From the NCBI GenBank assembly GCA_011171075.1, contig DUFD01000049.1, positions 1 to 37,997 of the forward strand: a stretch of 37,997 bases of DNA, read 5' to 3'. This DNA is from Dehalococcoidia bacterium (lineage in GTDB: Bacteria; Chloroflexota; Dehalococcoidia; Dehalococcoidales; Fen-1064). Numbering within the stretch: the first letter of the stretch is position 1; each line of letters opens with the position of its first letter. The notes below the pieces were generated by a model. It made no database searches. It had not been told where the DNA came from and saw only the letters and a list, made by a program, of their open reading frames with translations. A program made the translations under genes and the position numbers. This document shows, piece by piece, positions 15,024 to 23,900 of this stretch.

Positions 15024-15128
15024 ACCACGGCACCTGGTAGATTTCCTGCTTCATAGCACTATCTTTTTAAATGGTGATGTCCCTCTCTCCACGCGCTAAA
15101 GTTTAAACTACCAGCCATGCCGGAGTCG

Positions 15129-15157
15129 TTGACTCAAGCTCTGCCTGAGTTTATAAT
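15129..15157 (+). promoter_or_regulatory. Strong promoter of the transaldolase-like gene
   Basis: TTGACT at 15129-15134, exact 17-base spacer, consensus TATAAT at 15152-15157. The best promoter match in the window. Transcription would start near 15164, exactly where a 10-bp hairpin begins. Confidence 0.75.
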
Positions 15158-15163
15158 TTGGCA

Positions 15164-15203
15164 ACGATACCTCCCCGGTGAAGCTGATAGCCTGGGGTAT
15201 CGT
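15164..15203 (+). promoter_or_regulatory. 5' leader hairpin of the transaldolase-like gene
   Basis: ACGATACCTC (15164-15173) pairs with GGGGTATCGT (15194-15203), with one T-G wobble; the 20-base loop has some further GC pairing. At the predicted 5' end of the transcript it could stabilise the mRNA or be part of a larger regulatory leader (about 90 bases to the ATG). I do not recognise a known riboswitch class. Confidence 0.5.
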
Positions 15204-15255
15204 GGCGGATGTAGAGGAAGGCTGCACGGTGTTTTGACTACATGGAGGGACCGGC

Positions 15256-15954
15256 ATGCAGATATTCATTGATTCGGCGGACATCAACGAGATTGCGAAA
15301 TGGTCCAGGATGGGCGTGATTGACGGCGTAACGACCAACCCCAGCATAATGCTTAAGGACGGCGTCTATGACATTGAGACCGCAACCAGGGAGATAGCCG
15401 CCTTAATAGACCCCCTGCCTCTATCCATCGAGGTCACCACCAACAGTCCGGATGATATGGTAGCCCAGGCACGGCTTTTCGCCTCGTGGGCACCCAATAT
15501 CGTGGTCAAGATACCCCACGTAACGTATGAGGGGGTCCCTCTTTACGGGACAATCAGCGACCTGGAGAGGAGTGGCATCAGGACAAACGCCACGGCCGCC
15601 ATGTCGCTGGGGCAGGTAATACTGGCCGCCAAGGCGAGGGCGACCTACATCAGCCTGTTTGCGGGCAGGGTGGCCGATGAAGGTGGCAATGCCGCGGAGG
15701 TCATCAGGCTGTCGGTGGAGTGGCTGGAGAGGTGGAGACACAAGAGTCGGGTGGTGGCGGGCAGCATGAGGTCGGTGGGGGATATCCTGAGTGCGGTCAC
15801 GGCCGGCGCCCATATTGTGACCATACCGCCGCAGTTTCTCTACAAGATGGCCGACCACAAGTACAGTCGTGAGACGGTAAAGCAGTTTCTCGACGATGCC
15901 GAAACAGCCCGGAAGATGACACAGCAAACAGCGAGGGTGGACTGGGGAGCGTAA
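15256..15954 (+). CDS. Transaldolase / fructose-6-phosphate aldolase family protein
   Basis: A 232-residue TIM-barrel aldolase of the small transaldolase (TalC/FSA) group. Motifs: MQIFIDSADINEI at the start, DGVTTNPSI (residues 23-31), NIVVKIPHV with the Schiff-base Lys85, RTNATAAMS, and later YISLFAGRVADEGG. Members either transfer dihydroxyacetone in the pentose-phosphate pathway or cleave fructose 6-phosphate; the sequence alone does not decide. Start ATG 15256 follows GGAGGGACCGGC. It has its own strong promoter and structured leader. The following membrane gene begins 29 bases after its stop. Confidence 0.93.
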   Translation: MQIFIDSADINEIAKWSRMGVIDGVTTNPSIMLKDGVYDIETATREIAALIDPLPLSIEVTTNSPDDMVAQARLFASWAPNIVVKIPHVTYEGVPLYGTISDLERSGIRTNATAAMSLGQVILAAKARATYISLFAGRVADEGGNAAEVIRLSVEWLERWRHKSRVVAGSMRSVGDILSAVTAGAHIVTIPPQFLYKMADHKYSRETVKQFLDDAETARKMTQQTARVDWGA

Positions 15955-15983
15955 CACGCTTAACGGGACACTCTCTTCGTCAT

Positions 15984-16841
15984 GTGGTGAGAGTACAATC
16001 ATTGAGACTTAGAACATGGACCGACTTAATAGTCCTTAACCTGCTGGTCCTCCTCCTGGTGATTATTATCCTGTCATTTCCCACAAACGTTGTACGTATT
16101 ATCCTCGGGATTCCGTTCGTGCTCTTCTTCCCTGGCTATATTCTGGTAACCGCCCTATTTCCAAGAAAAGAATCCATCAACAACGTGCTGCGTTTGGTAT
16201 TAAGCCTTGGTCTGAGCATTGTTATTGTGCCGTTAATCGGGCTGATTCTCAACTATACCCCCTGGGGAATAGCCCTAGAATCAGTGCTTGGTTCGATTAC
16301 CGCTTTCATCCTGGTCATGTCGGTTGTTACCTGGGTGAGGAGAAAACAACTCCCCGAGGAAGACCGGTTTGGCATAGCGTTTCACCTGCGTATGCCTGGT
16401 TGGGAAGGGGGCATCTGGGATAAAGTCCTTACAGTTATGCTCGTAGTATCGGTGCTGGGAGCGATGGCAGCCGTAGCCTACACCATCGTCACACCGGGGG
16501 ACAGAGAGAAGTTCACCGAGTTCTACATATTAGGCGCCTATGGTGAAGCAGTAGACTTTCCCCAGAGTGTAAAAGCCGGGCAGGAGGTAGAGGTTACCGT
16601 GGGCATAATTAACCAGGAAGGCGAAACGACAAGTTACCGTGTCGAAATCAGTATAAATGGAATAAAGAATAACGAGCTCGATGGGCTGACGGTAGAGCCC
16701 GGCGAGACATGGCAGGGCACGATGAGCTTTATCCTTGATACGCCCGGTGATAATCAGAGAGTGGAATTTCTACTGTTCAAAAACGAAGAAGCTGAACCAC
16801 GTGCGGGGCCGCTCTACCTGGAGATAGATGTAAGTAGTTAA
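15984..16841 (+). CDS. DUF1616-type membrane protein with extracytoplasmic beta domain
   Basis: A 285-residue protein. The first ~170 residues carry about five transmembrane helices, including LNLLVLLLVIIILSFPTN, LGIPFVLFFPGYILVTALFP and KVLTVMLVVSVLGAMAAVAY; the pattern FVLFFPGY..V.ALFPRK is typical of DUF1616. Residues about 180-285 form a soluble beta-rich domain (VKAGQEVEVTVGIINQEGE, VEPGETW), like an Ig or NEW3-type fold, expected outside the membrane. The start is uncertain: GTG at 15984 or 15987, neither with a clear ribosome binding site. DUF1616 proteins are often near surface-polysaccharide genes, as here. Molecular role unknown. Confidence 0.85.
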   Translation: MVRVQSLRLRTWTDLIVLNLLVLLLVIIILSFPTNVVRIILGIPFVLFFPGYILVTALFPRKESINNVLRLVLSLGLSIVIVPLIGLILNYTPWGIALESVLGSITAFILVMSVVTWVRRKQLPEEDRFGIAFHLRMPGWEGGIWDKVLTVMLVVSVLGAMAAVAYTIVTPGDREKFTEFYILGAYGEAVDFPQSVKAGQEVEVTVGIINQEGETTSYRVEISINGIKNNELDGLTVEPGETWQGTMSFILDTPGDNQRVEFLLFKNEEAEPRAGPLYLEIDVSS

Positions 16842-16881
16842 GTCCCGCCTACCTGATTTCTGCCTGGCCTGGGGGTGTAAT

Positions 16882-18213
16882 ATCAAACAAGTAAAGCTAG
16901 TCGTTTCATACCTGACAGGATTAGTTACTGACATCATCAGCATAGTAACCTCGATAGAGAGGCTAAAGCAGCTTTTCCGCATCCCTATCTACTCCACTGC
17001 CCTTTACATGATGATAGCCACCGGCACCAATGCCGTCCTCGGTTTTGTTTTCTGGATTATAGTAGCCAGGTTTTATCCTGCCGAAGATGTGGGGCTGGCC
17101 TCAGCGGCCATCGCCGCAACAGGACTGCTGGCGCTCTTTAGCTATCTGGGTCTGGGTGCAGGACTTATCAGGTTTCTGCCCGGCTCCGGCAAAGACGCTA
17201 ACTCGATGATTAATACCGCCTTTACGGTCGGTTTATTGGCTTCACTCCTGGCTATTTCCATCTTTGTTGCCGGTCTCGGCTTCTGGTCGCCGTCCCTTGT
17301 TTTCCTCAGGCAGGACCCTCTATACTTAATCGTATTTTTCATCTTTTCTATTATCTTCACCCTGTCACAGCTGGTGGATAATACGCTGATAGCCGGTCGC
17401 CGGGCCAACTATGTACTGGCCAGAAGCCTGGTCTTCGGTATATTGAGACTGATTCTGCCCGTGATACTGGTGGTGTTTTTTGACTTTTTCGGTATCTTTT
17501 CCTCCTGGGGCATCTCGCTGGTAGTGGCGTTCTTGCTCAGCATCCTTTTGTTCCTGCCCCGAGCCCAACCCGGCTATCGACTCTCCTTTGCCCTTAACAG
17601 AAAAGTATTGAGTGACATGCTGAATTTCTCCGCCGCCAACTATGTAGCAGGCCTGCTCTGGAGTGCCCCGGTCATGGTGCTGCCTATCCTGGTGGTGAAC
17701 TTATTAGGCGCCGAACTGAATGCCTATTTCTACATTGCATGGTCAGTTAGCAGCGTGCTGGCCATGGTGCCCACGGCTGCCTCGACCTCCCTTTTCACCG
17801 AGGGTTCGCATGAGGAAGAAAACCTAAGGCCCAATATCTGGCGAAGTCTGAAGATGGTCTTTGTCATCCTTGTACCGGCCGTTATCCTCGTACTGGTTCT
17901 GGCCGATAGACTCCTCCTCCTGTTCGGCAGTGACTACTCCGAGAATGCCACCACTTTGCTGCGTATCCTGACTGCTTCCACGCTTCCTCTGGCCGTCAAC
18001 CTCATTTATCTGGGCATAATCAGGGTGGAGAAAAAGCTGAAGACTCTTATATGCTTGAGTATCTTTGCCGCAGTCGTGACGCTGGTGCTCAGCTACGTGC
18101 TCCTGCCCCGGATGGGCATTAACGGGGCAGGCATCGCCTGGCTTGCCAGCAACGGAGGCATCACGCTCTGGATTGTGGCCGGCTGGATTAAGGCGATAAC
18201 CTCTGCGGTTTAG
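16882..18213 (+). CDS. Polysaccharide flippase (Wzx/MATE-like); start codon unresolved
   Basis: A membrane protein of the oligosaccharide flippase family with 12 or more hydrophobic helices, expected to move lipid-linked glycans across the membrane. The first ATG in frame is at 17008 (401 residues), but the frame is open from 16843 and the upstream codons encode a family-like amphipathic start (RLKQLFRIPIYSTALY) leading directly into the first helix. That segment is normal for this family, so the true start is probably upstream. No ATG, GTG or TTG occurs in frame there. I place the start tentatively at ATC 16882, 5 bases after GGGGGTG; a CTG at 16912 is another option, as is a sequencing error. 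The gene follows DUF1616 and precedes methyltransferases. Confidence 0.85.
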   Translation: MKQVKLVVSYLTGLVTDIISIVTSIERLKQLFRIPIYSTALYMMIATGTNAVLGFVFWIIVARFYPAEDVGLASAAIAATGLLALFSYLGLGAGLIRFLPGSGKDANSMINTAFTVGLLASLLAISIFVAGLGFWSPSLVFLRQDPLYLIVFFIFSIIFTLSQLVDNTLIAGRRANYVLARSLVFGILRLILPVILVVFFDFFGIFSSWGISLVVAFLLSILLFLPRAQPGYRLSFALNRKVLSDMLNFSAANYVAGLLWSAPVMVLPILVVNLLGAELNAYFYIAWSVSSVLAMVPTAASTSLFTEGSHEEENLRPNIWRSLKMVFVILVPAVILVLVLADRLLLLFGSDYSENATTLLRILTASTLPLAVNLIYLGIIRVEKKLKTLICLSIFAAVVTLVLSYVLLPRMGINGAGIAWLASNGGITLWIVAGWIKAITSAV

Positions 18214-18254
18214 GATATTATATACGTAGTAAGAGAATTTAGGCAGTTAGAAAT

Positions 18255-19157
18255 ATGTCTTTTACCAAACAAAGGACTACGAAAAAACCTCATATCCTTG
18301 AACGTGCCATTAGATTATATAAAAACGAGGGCTTAGCATCCCTGATACGGAACATTGTCCTACGTGTGATTTGCAAATATATTGATTTCCTTAACTCGAA
18401 AAGCATTCGGACTACTGAGAGATATGTAGTCAGAGAGATTAATGGTAGCCAGATGTATCTAGACATGACAGACATCGGATTATCTTGCGACCTTATGATA
18501 GATGGGTTAAGGGAAGCCTATATACTGGAAACAATAAAGAAAGAATTGAGTGAAGGAGACTTCGTCATTGATATAGGGGCCAATATTGGATACTATGCTC
18601 TTTTGGAAGCTAAAATCGTTGGTGCAAGGGGAAGGGTCTACGCTATTGAGCCTGTACCAGAGAGTGCTGACCTACTGCGAAAAAATATTGAGTTGAATGG
18701 TTATTCCAATATCGAGGTTTATCAGATAGCCATAGGTGATAAAAAAGAGAGCGCCCCAATACATATTGCTAGGCAACGCAATATTTCTTCAATGAGGCAG
18801 ATAAGTAGTCATGCCGAAAGCGGAATCTTAAGTCAAGACGTAAACGTCGACGTCTTAACACTGGATGATTTCCTGAAAGACAGACCACATCCACAGATGA
18901 TAAGGATGGATGTCGAAGGCTACGAATGCCGAATAATAAATGGTATGGAGAAGACTCTAGGTGAAAATACTCCCCTGACATTATTCATTGAGCTCCACTT
19001 CAACATTCTTGAGCCAGAGGAAACTATTACCCTTCTGAAGATTCTAAGAGATGCCGACTTTGAAATTGCAGATGTAACATCGGAAACGATGATAAGAGGA
19101 TCCACAAGGCATAGGTTTTTATGGAAAATTGCGTCGTATATAGAGAGAATGCTTTAG
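18255..19157 (+). CDS. FkbM-family SAM-dependent methyltransferase
   Basis: A 300-residue protein. Residues 1-60 are basic with a hydrophobic patch, then the FkbM fold: FVIDIGANIGYYALL (motif I, about 103-117), VYAIEPVP (motif II, with Glu132), and MIRMDVEGYE later, the signature of this family. FkbM enzymes O-methylate sugars or other hydroxyl groups; in a flippase context the likely substrate is a glycan residue. The DNA is clearly AT-richer than the flanking genes, with codons such as ATA and AGA frequent, suggesting horizontal origin of the block 18.2-20.0 kb. The ribosome binding site before ATG 18255 is weak. Confidence 0.92.
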   Translation: MSFTKQRTTKKPHILERAIRLYKNEGLASLIRNIVLRVICKYIDFLNSKSIRTTERYVVREINGSQMYLDMTDIGLSCDLMIDGLREAYILETIKKELSEGDFVIDIGANIGYYALLEAKIVGARGRVYAIEPVPESADLLRKNIELNGYSNIEVYQIAIGDKKESAPIHIARQRNISSMRQISSHAESGILSQDVNVDVLTLDDFLKDRPHPQMIRMDVEGYECRIINGMEKTLGENTPLTLFIELHFNILEPEETITLLKILRDADFEIADVTSETMIRGSTRHRFLWKIASYIERML

Positions 19158-19172
19158 TAAAGAAAAATACCA

Positions 19173-19958
19173 ATGCTTAGTTATAGCTTCCTAAGACTAT
19201 TTACCAAGCCAGGTAAGCTGATATTTGGTTTGAGACACCCACAAACTGCTCTCCAAGTGTTGAAAGCTACCACTACGGATATCCCCCGGCTATGCCGCGC
19301 AGTTGGCATGGGTTCTGCAGAATTTGATGCTTACGTAAAAGAGGTCAGGTTAAACAAGGACTTCAAATCCCATGTCTTAGACAGATTAGAGCGCTTCACT
19401 AAACACCTTAAAGAACATGGATTATATCCGGGGACAATCGACGAGATACAGGGCACCATAGTGTATGCTATAACAAGATTTTCAAAGCCCGAGGTGGTTC
19501 TTGAAACGGGTGTGGCCAGTGGCATATCGTCAGCCTATATTTTGCTGGCCATGGAAAATAATAATAAGGGAAAGCTCTATTCCATAGACCTGCCGTTTGA
19601 AGAAGGCAGCGAATCCAGTCAATGGGCAACGCTGTTACCAAAAGGCGAGAAATCGGGGTGGCTGATTCCTCAGAACCTGAGGCACAGGTGGAAATTAACG
19701 CTGGGGAAGTCATCCGATACAATGCCAGACCTTTTAAAAGAATTGGAATCCGTAGATGTTTTTTTGCACGACAGTGACCATTCCTATGAAAACATGAAAT
19801 GGGAATTCAGAACTATATGGCCACATTTAAGGCGTGGGGGCGTACTCCTGTCCCATGATATCGAGCAAAATGAAGCCTTCTCAGAGTTCTGTCAAGAGGC
19901 GGAGGGAAAAAGCTTTACCTACAAGGGTGGCTTTGGAGGTATAGTCAAAGCTGAATAA
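19173..19958 (+). CDS. Class I SAM-dependent methyltransferase (Methyltransf_24 type)
   Basis: A 261-residue protein. Motif I is VVLETGVASGISSAYI (residues 108-123), a form typical of the Methyltransf_24 group; LYSIDLP follows at the acidic loop, then DVFLHDSDHSYENM (195-208), where Asp and His could ligate a metal as in related O-methyltransferases, and RRGGVLLSHDI. The ~100-residue N-terminal region is helical and of unknown role. It lies 15 bases after the FkbM gene and 15 bases before the third methyltransferase, so the three are one operon. Probably decorates a sugar or lipid-linked glycan; acceptor unknown. AT-rich like its upstream neighbour. Confidence 0.88.
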   Translation: MLSYSFLRLFTKPGKLIFGLRHPQTALQVLKATTTDIPRLCRAVGMGSAEFDAYVKEVRLNKDFKSHVLDRLERFTKHLKEHGLYPGTIDEIQGTIVYAITRFSKPEVVLETGVASGISSAYILLAMENNNKGKLYSIDLPFEEGSESSQWATLLPKGEKSGWLIPQNLRHRWKLTLGKSSDTMPDLLKELESVDVFLHDSDHSYENMKWEFRTIWPHLRRGGVLLSHDIEQNEAFSEFCQEAEGKSFTYKGGFGGIVKAE

Positions 19959-19973
19959 AAAGGAATAAGCCTG

Positions 19974-20810
19974 ATGTGGCATTGGCTAAGAAAATTTGAG
20001 GGTTTTCTGTTCATCCCACCGTTTGCCATCTATTATGCCCTCAGGGGCATACCCTTCTCTCTCAGGTGCGAAAGGTGTCATCGGTGGATATTTGATCAGA
20101 TGTATATTCGTACCGGCATCTGCGAAAAGTGCTGGTGGCAGATGCCATCGACCGATGATGCCTATATAAAAGCCCACAGCTTGATACCGCCTCGACTAAA
20201 TCCGGCCCATGAGCATTTCTACCGGAGGATAATCAAGAAGGTGGGCGATGGGAAGGTACTGGATGTCGGCTGCGGTCATGGTTTCCTGCTATCCCGACTC
20301 CGCTCTCAGCGTAGAAGTCTATACGGCATGGACGTGACAAACGGAGCCGTCAGGGTAGCCAGGGACCGGATTGAGGAGGGCAATTTTCACCTCGCTAACG
20401 CCCGGAAAATACCGTTTGAATCGGACACATTTGATTACCTTATCTGCAGCGATGTCCTGGAGCACATTGAAGGTGATGAAGCCGTGAGGGAGTGCTACCG
20501 TGTGCTCAAACCGGGAGGAGCGGCGCTGATTACCGTTCCCAACGGAAAGGGACCGTGGGGAAAATACTTCGTGGGGCATATACGCCTTTTCAGTTTTGAA
20601 TCAATTGTTGCCCTGCTCAAAGAGGCTGGCTTCGAAATTGTTTCCGGCCAGAAATTTGGTCTGCATGTTCCGTTAGTGACCGTATCCCTCGGTGTGTTGT
20701 CACAGGCTTTGGATAAAAACCTGCCGTTTTCCCCGGAGTTGAATATAGATGTCCCCGAGTTCCTGGCTACCACCTTCATGATTGTGTGCCGAAAGCCATC
20801 TGTCCAGTAG
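19974..20810 (+). CDS. Class I methyltransferase with N-terminal zinc ribbon-like motif
   Basis: A 278-residue protein. Near the N-terminus are a hydrophobic stretch (FLFIPPFAIYYAL) and two knuckles, CERC (32-35) and CEKC (50-53), like a zinc ribbon. The Methyltransf_11/UbiE-like domain follows: VLDVGCGHGFLLSRL (95-109), LYGMDVTNGAV, FDYLICSDVLEHIE and CYRVLKPGGAALITVPN, all standard SAM-binding and post-motifs. The start ATG follows AAAGGAATAAGCCTG. It ends the glycan-modification block; 158 non-coding bases then lead to the helicase. The zinc ribbon plus methyltransferase layout resembles sugar methyltransferases, but the substrate is not clear. Confidence 0.88.
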   Translation: MWHWLRKFEGFLFIPPFAIYYALRGIPFSLRCERCHRWIFDQMYIRTGICEKCWWQMPSTDDAYIKAHSLIPPRLNPAHEHFYRRIIKKVGDGKVLDVGCGHGFLLSRLRSQRRSLYGMDVTNGAVRVARDRIEEGNFHLANARKIPFESDTFDYLICSDVLEHIEGDEAVRECYRVLKPGGAALITVPNGKGPWGKYFVGHIRLFSFESIVALLKEAGFEIVSGQKFGLHVPLVTVSLGVLSQALDKNLPFSPELNIDVPEFLATTFMIVCRKPSVQ

Positions 20811-20968
20811 ACACCAAGGCTCTGAAACCACACCTTTCTCCATGTTCCATGGTAATTGAAATAGAGGTAATGAGATATGGGGCTTTTCTCCGAGAACGTT
20901 TGTAATAAGGTTTCCCATTTCCGTTTAGTCAGAGTAAAATAGGGGCAAACACCAACATGGAGTAACAG

Positions 20969-23900
20969 GTGAGTGCCCTTTCTCAATTCCACCCGCTCAT
21001 CGCCCGCTGGTTCGTGGAGCGGCTCGGCCAACCGACAGAAGTCCAGAAGCAGAGCTGGCAGAAGATAACCAGCGGGGAACATCTTCTCATCACGGCACCG
21101 ACAGGGAGCGGTAAGACGCTGGCCGCCTTCCTCTGGGCAATCAACCAGCTGGTCACCGGGCAGTTCCCCACGGGACATACCAGCGTTCTCTATGTCTCCC
21201 CTCTCAAGGCACTCAACAACGACATCCAGCGGAATTTACTCGGCCCTCTCGGTGAGCTCAGGGGGATTTTCCATGAAGCCGGAACAGATTTCCCCGACAT
21301 CGGAGTACGCACCCGCAGCGGTGATACTCCGCCGTCCGACCGCCTCCAGATGCAACGCCACCCGCCGGAGATACTGATTACCACCCCGGAGAGTCTGAAC
21401 CTGCTGCTCAGTTCGGCTGGCGGTCGGTCAATACTAAGGGGCATCTCAACCGTCATCCTCGACGAGGTCCATGCCGTGGTCGGTACAAAGCGCGGCACAT
21501 ATCTAATGACAGCCGTGGAGCGTCTGGTGCCACTATCCGGCGAGTTCCAGCGTATCGCCCTCTCGGCAACCATCCGTCCGGTAGAGACCGTTGCCGAGTT
21601 CATCGGCGGATTCCGGCTCGAAGGGACACCATCCAGCCCGAACCACATCGCCCGCCCGGTCTCCATCGTTCGCTCCGACGCGACCAAGCAGTACGATATC
21701 CATGTACGCTTCCCCGAAGAGACCTATCAACGGGTGCAGGACTCAATATGGGACCCGCTTACCGACGAGTTCCGGAAAACGATTACCCGCAACCGCTCCA
21801 CCCTGCTTTTTGCCAACAGCCGGCGGCTATGTGAGAAGCTTGCCCAGAAGATAAACAGCGGAGAGGAATCGGGACTCGCCTACGTGCATCACGGTTCTCT
21901 TTCCCGCGAGATACGCACCGAGGTCGAGCGCCGTTTGCGTGACGGGGAGCTAAAGGCGGTGGTAGCCACCAACTCACTGGAACTGGGCATCGACATCGGC
22001 GCCCTCGATGAGGTGATAATGGTGCAGTCGCCCAATTCAGTCTCGTCGGCAATCCAGCGGGTCGGCCGTGCCGGCCACCAGGTCGGGGAGATATCCAGGG
22101 GCACCATATTCCCAACGCATTCACAGGACCTGCTCGAAGCGGCCGTACTGGCCCCGGCAATCATCAATCACGATATGGAAGCCATCGAGCCAATTCTCTG
22201 CCCGCTCGACGTACTGGCACAGGTTATCGTATCGATGGTCGGAGTTGAAACGTGGGATATCGACGAGCTTTATATGCACCTGACGACGAGCTATCCCTAC
22301 CGTCACCTCAGCCGCGAGCAGTTCGACCTGGTGCTGAATATGCTGGGTGGACGCTATACCGACAGCCGGGTGCGAGAGCTAAAACCTTACGTTTCGATTG
22401 ACCGACTCGACAATACGGTGGCAGCCACCAGGGGAGCGCTCCTGGCAGTCTATACCTCCGGCGGGGTAATACCCGACCGCGGCTACTTCCGCCTCCGCCA
22501 CAGCGAAAGCAACGCCCTCATCGGCGAACTAGATGAGGAGTTCGTCTGGGAGGCATCAATCGGGCAGACGTTCACACTGGGTACACAGAGCTGGCGAATC
22601 GAACGCATCACCCACAATGACGTCTTCGTCCTGCCAGGGAGCCCAAAAGTAATGGCAACCCCCTTCTGGAGGGGTGAGGAGAACTACCGCGACTTCCACT
22701 TCTCGGAAAGACTCGGGCAGTTCCTGGAGACCTCCAACGAGAAACTGGAAGAAAGGGACTTTTCTACTTGGCTGCGGGATAACCATTGCATGGACAGGAA
22801 GGCGGCAGCACAGCTAGTCAATTTCCTGAAGAGCCAGAAGGAAAGTACCGGTTGCGACCTGCCCCACCGGCATCATATCCTGGCCGAGTTCGTCAGCTCC
22901 GGGCCGGGTGGTGTGCCTGGTAACCAGCTAATACTACATACGATGTGGGGTGGTCGGGTCAACCGCCCCTTTGCTATGGCTCTGGATGCCGCCTGGGAAG
23001 AACAGTTCGGGCACCGACTGGAGGTGTATACCAGCAACGACCATATCGTCATCCAGCTACCAGACGAAGTAAGCGGTGAGGAGGTGCTATCGCTGGTAAC
23101 GAGTGCCACCGTCGAGCAGCTACTGAGAGAGCGCCTTGAGGGCTCCGGGTTCTTCGGTGCCCGCTTCCGGGAATGTGCCGGGCGTTCTCTGCTGATTACG
23201 CACAATCGGATAAGCGAAAGGATGCCACTCTGGATGAGTCGGCTCCGTTCACAGAAGCTACTGGACGCCGTCCTGCAATACGATGACTTCCCCATCCTGC
23301 TCGAGACGTGGCGAACCTGCCTCCGGGACGAGTTTGACCTTGAGAGCCTGCGATTGGTGCTGGCCGAGCTGGAGTCCGGGGCAATTAGCTGGTCCGAGAC
23401 ACATACCAGCTACCCCAGCCCGATGGCGCAGAGTATCTCGTGGAAACAGACCAACGAGTACATGTACATGGGGGATGAACCGGCCGCAGGAGTCACCTCG
23501 AAACTGCGTGGCGACCTGCTCGAACACGTTGTCTTCACGCCGGGCCTCCGTCCCCAGATTGCGCCGGAGCTGGTCAGGCAATTCGAGTTGAAACGACAGC
23601 GGCTGGCAACGGGATACTCACCGGAAGCCCCGCGCGACCTGGTAGACTGGGTCAAGGAACGCCTTCTCATTCCAGCCTCCGAGTGGGAACAGCTATTGCA
23701 GGCAATCCACAACGACCACGACGTTGAGATTGATTTGCTGCTCGAATCCGTGTCCGAAAGGCTGGTGTGTATTCTGCCCTCCGGGGCATCCGAACCACTG
23801 ATAGTCGCCCTGGAGATGCTGCCCAGAGTGCGCTATGGTCTCTATGGCACAGAAGAAATACCGACCGAACCGATTTGCCCCTCCGCAACCGCACCACGCA

